A stretch of 18,314 nt of DNA. It comes from CF-96 sp036269455 (GTDB taxonomy: Bacteria; Chloroflexota; Dormibacteria; Aeolococcales; Aeolococcaceae). The stretch is taken from positions 1 through 18,314 of the forward strand of contig DATARS010000163.1 in the NCBI GenBank assembly GCA_036269455.1. The letters run 5' to 3'. The notes under the pieces were generated by a model. It saw only the letters and a list, made by a program, of their open reading frames with translations. It was not told the DNA's origin and did not search any database. Numbering within the stretch: position 1 is the stretch's first letter; the number at the start of each line of letters is the position of its first letter. Positions 13,131 through 18,314 of the stretch are shown here, one piece after another. A program made the position numbers and the translations under genes.

Positions 13131-13657
13131 TGTTTGGGGTTCCCGCGGCGGTCCACCCCGCCCTTCTGCGGGATGGCACGCCGGTGCTCATCCGCCCACT
13201 GCGGGCCTCCGACCGTGACGCCTACCTCGACACCTTCGACCGGATCAGCGAGCAGTCGCGCCACCGCCGCTTCCTCGGGCCCAAGCCGCGGCTGAGCCCG
13301 GCCGAGGTGCGGTACTTCACCCAGGTCGACCACCACCACCACGAGGCGCTGGTCGCGATCGACCCCGGCACCGGGCTGGGGATGGGCGTCGCCCGCTTCA
13401 TCCGCGATTCCGAGCATCCGGAGATGGCAGACGCGGCGATCGTCGTGGTCGACGCCGCCCAGGGCCGCGGGCTCGGCGGCGTCCTGTTCGGCAGCCTGAT
13501 GGAGCGCGCCCGCGACGAGGGCGTCGAGCTGCTCCTCGCCGATGTGGCGGAGGACAACCGGCGGATGCTGAGCCTGCTCGTCCACCGCGGCGCCCGGGCT
13601 CGCGCCAGCGCGCCCGACCCCGGGGTGCGCCACCTGGAGCTGCCGCTCAGCGCCTGA
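13121..13657 (+). CDS. GNAT-family N-acetyltransferase
   Basis: 178 residues. The acetyl-CoA-binding motif A is VVVDAAQGRGLGGVLFGSLMERA (about 108-130; Q/R-x2-GxG at 114-120). The N-terminal half (VLIRPLRASDRDAYLDTFDRIS; RHRRFLGPKPRLSPAEVRYFTQVD) matches the GNAT domain found in protein lysine acetyltransferases of the Pat/Pka type, but as a stand-alone domain without a regulatory cyclic-nucleotide or CoA-ligase part. HHHHEA (71-76) follows the usual VDH. The final strand and LVHRGA are present. The acceptor is unknown; a protein lysine or small amine is possible. ATG 13121 is set by the TATAGT box; the open frame from 13070 runs through the promoter and is not coding. It is a single gene, divergent from the NfeD-flotillin operon. 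Confidence 0.88.
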   Translation: MKQLFGVPAAVHPALLRDGTPVLIRPLRASDRDAYLDTFDRISEQSRHRRFLGPKPRLSPAEVRYFTQVDHHHHEALVAIDPGTGLGMGVARFIRDSEHPEMADAAIVVVDAAQGRGLGGVLFGSLMERARDEGVELLLADVAEDNRRMLSLLVHRGARARASAPDPGVRHLELPLSA

Positions 13658-13675
13658 ACGCACGATCCCAGCCCG

Positions 13676-13695
13676 GACTCGTAGAGTCTTTACTC
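13676..13695 (+). promoter_or_regulatory. -10 (TAGAGT) with overlapping palindromes before the MerR gene
   Basis: TAGAGT (13682-13687) ends 8 nt before ATG 13696. It lies inside a perfect dyad, GACTC-GTA-GAGTC (13676-13688). The same GAGT arm also pairs with ACTC just before the ATG (13684-13695, GAGT-CTTT-ACTC). The two overlapping dyads cover the -10 and the expected transcription start, and are a good candidate for an autoregulatory site. Confidence 0.5.
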
Positions 13696-14469
13696 ATGAC
13701 GTACCGGGTCGAGCAGCTGGCGGCCGCGGCGGAGGTCTCGGTCGACACCGTCCGCTACTACCAGTCCCAGCGGCTGCTCCCCCCACCGGTGCGCCGGGGG
13801 CGCCTCGCCCTCTACGGCGAGGAGCACGTCGACCGCATCCGCGAGGTGCGGGCGCTGCAGCGCAAGGGGCTCACCCTGGCGGCGGTCCGCCGGGTGCTCG
13901 AGGGGCGGCTCGGTGCCGCCGACCAGGACCTCGCCGCGGCGGTCGCCGCGGTGCGCGCCGAGGACGACACCGGCGAGCTGCTCAGCCTCGACGACCTCGC
14001 CCAGCGCAGCGGCGTCGCCGCTCCCCTCCTCCAGGCGTTCGAGCGCGCCGGCCTGCGGCTCGGCCGCAGCGTCGACGGCGGCCACCACTACAGCGGCGCC
14101 GACGTCGAGATGGTCCGCCTCGGCCTGCGGCTGCTGCAGTCGGGCCTGCCCCTGCCCGAGCTGCTCGAGCTCGCCCGCGCCCACGACGAGCACGTCCGGG
14201 CCGTCGCCGAGCGCGCCGTCGAGCTCTTCGACGCCAACGTCCGCGGCCCGGTGCGCGCCACCGCCGCCGACGACGCCGAGGCGGCGCAGCGGCTGGTCAC
14301 CGCCTTCCGCGAGATCTTCCCCGCGGTCACCCGCCTCGTCGCCCACCACTTCCGCCAGGTGCTCCTCGACGTCGCCGAGGAGCACATCGAGCGGGTCGGC
14401 GACCGCGAGGAGGTGGCCGCGACCCGCGCCGAGGCACGCCGCGGGCTCGAGGTCAAATGGCCCGCCTGA
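13696..14469 (+). CDS. MerR-type regulator with two tandem MerR-like domains
   Basis: 257 residues. The first MerR DNA-binding domain (1-70) is YRVEQLAAAAEVSVDTVRYY (HTH), QRLLPPPVRRGRLALYGEEH (wing) and LQRKGLTLAAVRRVLEG. A second copy occupies about 96-162: LSLDDLAQRSGVAAPLLQAF, RLGRSVDGGHHYSGADVEMV, then LLQSGLPLPELLELA. The second copy lacks the R-Y-Y signature and may bind DNA weakly or serve in dimerisation. The C-terminal 90 residues are helical (AFREIFPAVTRLVAHHFRQV) and have no cysteines for metal binding. The last 13 nt overlap menG, making it the first gene of a regulator-menG-menF operon. It probably controls this operon; the signal is unknown. Confidence 0.85.
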   Translation: MTYRVEQLAAAAEVSVDTVRYYQSQRLLPPPVRRGRLALYGEEHVDRIREVRALQRKGLTLAAVRRVLEGRLGAADQDLAAAVAAVRAEDDTGELLSLDDLAQRSGVAAPLLQAFERAGLRLGRSVDGGHHYSGADVEMVRLGLRLLQSGLPLPELLELARAHDEHVRAVAERAVELFDANVRGPVRATAADDAEAAQRLVTAFREIFPAVTRLVAHHFRQVLLDVAEEHIERVGDREEVAATRAEARRGLEVKWPA

Positions 14470-15158
14470 GCCCGCCCCCGCCCGCCGAGGCCCGCGAGCG
14501 GGCGGGAGCCAACCGGGCGATGTTCGACCGCATCGCCCCGCACTACGACCGGCTCAACCGGGTGCTCACCCTCGGGATGGACGCCGGCTGGCGGCGCCGC
14601 GCCGTCGCCGCGCTCGGCCTCTGCTCCGGCTCGCTGGTTCTCGACCTCGCCTGCGGCACCGGCGACCTCTGCGTCGAGGCCGAGCGCGCCGGGCTGCGCT
14701 GCGTCGGCATCGACGTCGCCGCGGCGATGCTCGCCCACAGCCACACCTCCGCGCCGCTGGTGCGCGCCGACATCCTCACCCTCCCCCTCGCCGGCGCCAG
14801 CGCCGACGGTGCCCTCTGCGGCTTCGCGCTGCGCAACGTCGTCGACATCCCCGCCTGCCTGCGCGAGACCGCCCGGGTGCTCCGCCCCGGCGGGCGCATC
14901 GGCTTCCTCGAGGTGGCCCAGCCCGCCAACCCGCTGCTCCGCCGCGCCCACGGCCTCTACTTCCAGCGCCTCGTCCCGCTGGTGGGCGGCCTGCTGAGCG
15001 ACCGCGAGGCGTACCGCTACCTGCCGGCGTCGGCCTCCTGGCTGCCGGCCCCGGGCGAGCTCCTCGCCATGCTCCGCGACGCCGGTTTCGCCTCGGCGGA
15101 GCGGCGCACCCTCGGCGGCGGCGCCGTCCAGCTGCTCACCGGCACCCGCGCGGGATGA
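14457..15158 (+). CDS. menG: Demethylmenaquinone methyltransferase (UbiE/MenG family)
   Basis: 233 residues. A SAM-dependent C-methyltransferase for the last step of menaquinone synthesis. MFDRIAPHYDRLNRVLTLGMD (22-42) is the hallmark N-terminus of UbiE/MenG. Motif I, LVLDLACGTGDL (60-71), binds SAM, followed by GIDVAAAML, FALRNVVDIPACLRE and VLRPGGRIGFLEVAQP. The YRYLPASASWLPAPGELLAML segment is also typical. ATG 14457 overlaps the MerR gene by 13 nt with GAGG five nt upstream, and the stop overlaps the menF start (ATGA), so the three genes are translationally coupled. Confidence 0.93.
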   Translation: MARLSPPPPAEARERAGANRAMFDRIAPHYDRLNRVLTLGMDAGWRRRAVAALGLCSGSLVLDLACGTGDLCVEAERAGLRCVGIDVAAAMLAHSHTSAPLVRADILTLPLAGASADGALCGFALRNVVDIPACLRETARVLRPGGRIGFLEVAQPANPLLRRAHGLYFQRLVPLVGGLLSDREAYRYLPASASWLPAPGELLAMLRDAGFASAERRTLGGGAVQLLTGTRAG

Positions 15159-16354
15159 GCACCCCCGACCTCCTCGACGGCTGGGAGGCGGCGGACGGCT
15201 TCCTCCTGGAGCGCGAGGGCGCGGGGATCGCCACCAACGGCGCCTGCCGCGCCGCGGTGGTGCAGCCGGGGCCCGACCAGGGGATCGAGGCCGGCGAGGT
15301 CGCCGCCGAGCTGCTCGCGGGGCTCGAGGGCGACGGCGCCCTGGTGGTGGGGGCGCTCGCCTTCGACGGCGGCGTGCCGGCGCGGCTCTGGGTCCCGGGA
15401 CGGATCCTGCGGACCACCCCGGGCGGCGCCGTCCATGTCCACGGCGGCGCCGGCGGGGACGACCGGATCGCCGAGGGGTTCTCCCCGGCGGCGAGCCCGC
15501 CGGCGCCGAGCGCGGGCTGGGAGCGGCTCGCGGTGCGGCCCGACCCCGAGCCCTCGCTGTACGCGGCCGCGGTCGCCGAGGCGGTCGACCGGATCGGGCG
15601 CGGGGCGCTGCGCAAGGTGGTGCTGGCGCGCACCCTCGAGGTGGCCTTCGGCGGCGAGGTCGACGCCCCCACGGTGCTCCGCCGGCTGCGGCGGCGCGAC
15701 CCGTCGTGCCACACCTTCGCCGTCCGCGGCGCCGACGGCCGCATGCTCCTCGGCGCCACCCCGGAGACGCTGCTCCGCCGCACCGGGCGCACCGTGGTCT
15801 GCGGACCGATGGCGGGGACCGCGGCGCGCTCCGCCGACCCCGACGAGGACGCCGCCGCCGCCCGCCGGCTGCTCGCCTCGGCGAAGGACCAGCACGAGCA
15901 CCGCATCGTCGTCGAGGCGATGACCGACGCGCTGGGCCCCTTCTGCGAGCGGATGGAGGTCGACGCCGAGCCCCGGCTGGTCGGGACGGCGAGCCTCTGG
16001 CATCTCACCACCACGGTGCGCGGGCTGCTCCTCGAGTCCGCGCCCGGGGCGCTCGGCCTGGCGGCGGCGCTGCAGCCCACCCCGGCGGTCTGCGGGACCC
16101 CGACCGCCGCGGCGCTCGACGCCATCCACGAGCTCGAGCCCGTGCCCCGCGGCCTCTACTCCGGCCTGGTCGGCTGGGTCGACGCCGCCGGCGACGGCGA
16201 GTGGGTGGTGGCGCTGCGCTGTGCCACCCTCGGCGACACCCGTGCCCGGCTCTTCGCCGGCGCCGGGATCGTCGAGGGCTCGGTCCCCGCGCTCGAGGTC
16301 GCCGAGACCGAGGCGAAGTTCGGCGCCCTGCTCAGCGCGCTGGGAGGCGGCTGA
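15155..16354 (+). CDS. menF: Isochorismate synthase
   Basis: 399 residues of the chorismate-binding family. It converts chorismate to isochorismate, the entry to menaquinone (or to siderophores for paralogues). The N-terminal 130 residues are variable. The catalytic part begins about residue 140: LRKVVLARTLEV (base Lys), FAVRGADGRMLLGATPETLL, GPMAGTAARS, EHRIVVEAMTDAL, LWHLTTTVRG, LQPTPAVCGTPTAAALDAI, GLYSGLVGWVDAAGDGEWVVALRCA, and ARLFAGAGIVEGSVP...ETEAKF with the Mg-binding Glu residues. ATG 15155 overlaps the menG stop. The neighbouring menG, menD and menC favour the menaquinone role over a siderophore role. Its 3' end overlaps the convergent menD by 23 bp. Confidence 0.93.
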   Translation: MSTPDLLDGWEAADGFLLEREGAGIATNGACRAAVVQPGPDQGIEAGEVAAELLAGLEGDGALVVGALAFDGGVPARLWVPGRILRTTPGGAVHVHGGAGGDDRIAEGFSPAASPPAPSAGWERLAVRPDPEPSLYAAAVAEAVDRIGRGALRKVVLARTLEVAFGGEVDAPTVLRRLRRRDPSCHTFAVRGADGRMLLGATPETLLRRTGRTVVCGPMAGTAARSADPDEDAAAARRLLASAKDQHEHRIVVEAMTDALGPFCERMEVDAEPRLVGTASLWHLTTTVRGLLLESAPGALGLAAALQPTPAVCGTPTAAALDAIHELEPVPRGLYSGLVGWVDAAGDGEWVVALRCATLGDTRARLFAGAGIVEGSVPALEVAETEAKFGALLSALGGG

Positions 16355-18080
16355 CCGCTCCGGCCACCGCCGCGGCCACCTCGGCGTGGTGCTCGACGTT
16401 GCGGCGGCGGTCGGTGGGCACCTCGACGAGCTGCACCCCGCCCTCGGCGTGGGCCGCGGCGACCGCCTCGGCGAGGCCGGCGGGGTCGACCAGGCGGCGG
16501 TACCCCGCGCCGGCGGCGGCGGCGACGGCGCCGAGGTCCAACCCGTGCGGAGTGGCGAAGAGCGCCTCCGCCTCCTCCGGGTCGAGGGCCCGCTGGCCGA
16601 GCAGGGCGAAGATTCCCCCGCCGTCGTTGTCGACCACCACCAGGACCGCGTCGAGGCCGCGGCGGGCGCTCCAGAGCAGCGCGCCGGCGTCGTGGAGCAG
16701 GGCGAGGTCGCCGAGGAGGGCGGTGACCGGTCCGGTGGCGACCGCGGCGGTGCCGAGGACGGTCGAGACCAGGCCGTCGATGCCGCTGGCGCCGCGGTTG
16801 GCGATCACCCGCAGGCCGGCGCGGGGCGCCATGAAGGCGTCGAGGTCGCGGACGGGCATGCTCGACGCGGTGAGGAGCACGGCGCCGTCGGGCAGGGCGG
16901 CGGCGAGGTCGCGGGCGGCGCGCGGCTCGGAGGGCTCGGGCCAGCCGTCGAGGCAGCGGTCGGCGGCGGCGCGGGCGGCCAGGTCGGCGGCCTCCCAGGC
17001 GTCACGCCAGCCGCTCCGGCGGCGGGCCTCCAGCCGCGGGAGCAGCGCCGCGGCGAGCGCGTCGGGGTCGCAGCGCAGCGTCCATGCCGCCCCGCGGGCG
17101 GGATCGGGGTGGACCTCCTCGGCGGCGACGACCACGGTGCGGCCCGCGCTCGCCACGGCGCCGAGGAGCGCCCGGCTGGTCGGCGGCGAACCCACCTGGA
17201 GGACCAGGCCCGCGCGGTGCGCGGAGGCGAAGCCGGGGTCGGCGAGGAGCAGCGGCCCGGCGGCGAGCGCGGGCGGGCCGGTGCGGATGCCCGAGGTGGG
17301 CTCGGCGAGGAGCGGCCAGCCGGCGGCCGCGGCGAGGGCGGCGATCGCGGCGTGGTCGCCGCCGCCCATGCCGCCGGCGACGACGAGCCCGCGCTCGGTC
17401 GCGGCGATCTCGGCGGCGAGCGCCGCGACGTCGCCGGGGGCCGGCTGCCGCGGCGCCGCCGCGACCCGCTCCCAGGGAGCGCCGCCGGGCCTTCCCTCCG
17501 CCTCGGGGCCGAGGTCGACGGCCGCACCGGTGGGCACGAGCGGCTCGCGCAGGGGCACGTTGAGATGCACCGGTCCGGCCGGCGGACCGAGGGCGGCGGC
17601 GGCGGCGCGGCTGCCGAGCGAGCGCCAGTAGCGGGCCGCGCCCGGTCGCGCCTCGGGCACGCCGGTGTCGGCGAACCAGCGGACGTGGCCGCCGAAGAGC
17701 CGCTGCTGGTCGATCGACTGGTTGGCGCCGGTGTCGCGCAGCTCCGGGGGACGGTCGGCGCTGAGCAGGACCAGCGGGATCTGGGAGAGGCGCGCCTCCA
17801 CCGCCGCGGGCAGCCAGCCGGCCGCCGCGGTGCCCGAGGTGCAGACCACCGCCACCGGACGCTCGGCGATCCGCGCCATCCCCAGGGCGGTGTGGGCGGC
17901 GGAGCGCTCGTCGAGGTGGACGTGGAGGCGCACCCCCGGGTGGCGTGCGAGTGCGAGCGCCAGCGGGGTCGAGCGCGAGCCCGGGCTCAGGCAGGCGTCG
18001 CCCATCCCCGCGCGCACCAGCTCGTCGACGAGCAGCCGGCAGCACGCCAGCGAGAGGTCGGCGGTGCTCAGCTCGGCCAC
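16332..18080 (-). CDS. menD: 2-succinyl-5-enolpyruvyl-6-hydroxy-3-cyclohexene-1-carboxylate synthase
   Basis: 582 residues, ThDP-dependent; joins isochorismate and 2-oxoglutarate to give SEPHCHC. ACLSPGSRSTPLALAL (29-44), HLDERSAAHTALGMA with the ThDP-activating Glu58, VCTSGTAAAGWLPAAVEA, SADRPPELRDTGANQSIDQ, ANRGASGIDGLVST, GDLALLHD and VVVDNDGGGIFALLGQ (Mg/ThDP diphosphate site) are all in order. GTG 18080 overlaps the end of menC by 13 nt, so menC and menD are coupled. The C-terminal 23 bp overlap menF on the other strand, so antisense transcription from one side can reach the other gene. Confidence 0.95.
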   Translation of the reverse strand: MAELSTADLSLACCRLLVDELVRAGMGDACLSPGSRSTPLALALARHPGVRLHVHLDERSAAHTALGMARIAERPVAVVCTSGTAAAGWLPAAVEARLSQIPLVLLSADRPPELRDTGANQSIDQQRLFGGHVRWFADTGVPEARPGAARYWRSLGSRAAAAALGPPAGPVHLNVPLREPLVPTGAAVDLGPEAEGRPGGAPWERVAAAPRQPAPGDVAALAAEIAATERGLVVAGGMGGGDHAAIAALAAAAGWPLLAEPTSGIRTGPPALAAGPLLLADPGFASAHRAGLVLQVGSPPTSRALLGAVASAGRTVVVAAEEVHPDPARGAAWTLRCDPDALAAALLPRLEARRRSGWRDAWEAADLAARAAADRCLDGWPEPSEPRAARDLAAALPDGAVLLTASSMPVRDLDAFMAPRAGLRVIANRGASGIDGLVSTVLGTAAVATGPVTALLGDLALLHDAGALLWSARRGLDAVLVVVDNDGGGIFALLGQRALDPEEAEALFATPHGLDLGAVAAAAGAGYRRLVDPAGLAEAVAAAHAEGGVQLVEVPTDRRRNVEHHAEVAAAVAGAVSRLPAR

Positions 18081-18314
18081 ACCAGGTCCGGGACGACCCG
18101 CCGCACGGCGAGCTCGCCGCGCTCGGGGAGGAGCGGCTCGCGGGTCACGTCGGTGTCGAGGAGCAGCGCGGTGCCGGCGCCGTGGGCGTACCGCGATTCC
18201 GGCAGGGCGGCGGCGAGGGCGACGACCGCGGCCAGCCCCACCGACGTCTCCAGGGCGCTGGAGGCGATCGCCGGGACCCGCGCCTCGGCGGCGGCGGCGA
18301 GCGCCGCGGCGACC
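18068..18314 (-). CDS. menC: o-Succinylbenzoate synthase, C-terminal part (runs off right edge)
   Basis: The last 82 codons of an enolase-superfamily protein. PAIASSALETSVGLAAVVALAAALPE followed by AHGAGTALLLDTDVTREPLLPERGEL is the C-terminal segment of MenC, which dehydrates SHCHC to o-succinylbenzoate. The catalytic lysines and metal ligands lie upstream, outside the window. The stop (TGA, 18068-18070) is 13 nt inside menD. Only the 3' part is visible, so completeness cannot be judged. It continues the menaquinone operon on the minus strand. Confidence 0.85.
   Translation of the reverse strand, partial: VAAALAAAAEARVPAIASSALETSVGLAAVVALAAALPESRYAHGAGTALLLDTDVTREPLLPERGELAVRRVVPDLVWPS

Noticed and set aside
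13913..16354. 813-residue frame that includes isochorismate synthase
   Set aside because: The N-terminal half reads through the MerR and menG genes out of frame; MenF starts at the ATG overlapping the menG stop.
15706..17631. 641-residue plus-strand frame across menF and menD
   Set aside because: Out of frame with menF and antisense to menD; Arg/Pro/Ala-rich with no motifs.
1..18314. CRISPR arrays, tRNA/rRNA genes, transposases, toxin-antitoxin or phage modules
   Set aside because: Looked for and not seen; the only tandem repeat is inside the flotillin gene, and all sizeable genes are metabolic, regulatory or membrane functions.

Overview
This is an 18.3 kb stretch of a very GC-rich, soil-type bacterial chromosome. 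I infer a non-proteobacterial high-GC lineage, such as Candidatus Dormibacterota, a neighbouring Chloroflexota group or a deep Actinomycetota. The grounds are the base composition, the classical o-succinylbenzoate menaquinone genes, an actinobacterial-style winged-helix regulator and several genes whose -10 box sits 6-10 nt before the start codon (leaderless transcription). The phylum call is inference; nothing in the window settles it. No rRNA, tRNA, CRISPR array, insertion sequence or phage gene is visible, and coding density is very high.

Layout. 1-1202 (minus): the 5' part of a secreted protein of unknown function that runs off the left edge. 1355-1979: a small winged-helix regulator (minus) divergent from a 71-residue protein of unknown function (plus). 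2164-4736: a YbhN/UPF0104-type membrane protein followed by 6-phosphogluconate dehydrogenase. 4867-8470: a FluG-like set, with a glutamine-synthetase-family enzyme, an odd polyprenyl-diphosphate-synthase relative and a metal-dependent amidohydrolase. 8483-9664 (minus): a compact operon of a small Cys-rich protein, a cupin and a LOG-family phosphoribohydrolase. 9784-10656: a NYN-domain putative RNase. 10661-12990 (minus): a membrane-stress operon of a short NfeD-like OB-fold protein, flotillin and a PspA/IM30-like coiled coil. 13121-13657: a GNAT acetyltransferase. 13696-16354: a double-domain MerR regulator, MenG and isochorismate synthase MenF, all overlapping. 16332-18314 (minus): MenD and the 3' end of MenC, convergent with menF.

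How they work together. The right third makes menaquinone: MenF converts chorismate to isochorismate, MenD and MenC carry it to o-succinylbenzoate, and MenG does the last methylation. MenE, MenB, MenA and the thioesterase are not in the window. The MerR gene that opens the menG-menF unit is the obvious candidate regulator and has palindromes over its own -10. The middle holds enzymes of unknown substrate that resemble the two halves of the fungal/plant FluG/NodGS fusion, encoded separately around a prenyl-synthase paralogue that has lost several substrate-binding residues. The flotillin operon is a standard membrane-domain/stress module.

The points most worth attention are the split FluG-like locus, the degenerate prenyl synthase, two genes (GS and LOG) with no usable ATG/GTG/TTG at the expected place, the recurring leaderless promoters with palindromes on the -10, and the double MerR domain protein. 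I see no clearly new defence or mobile system here.
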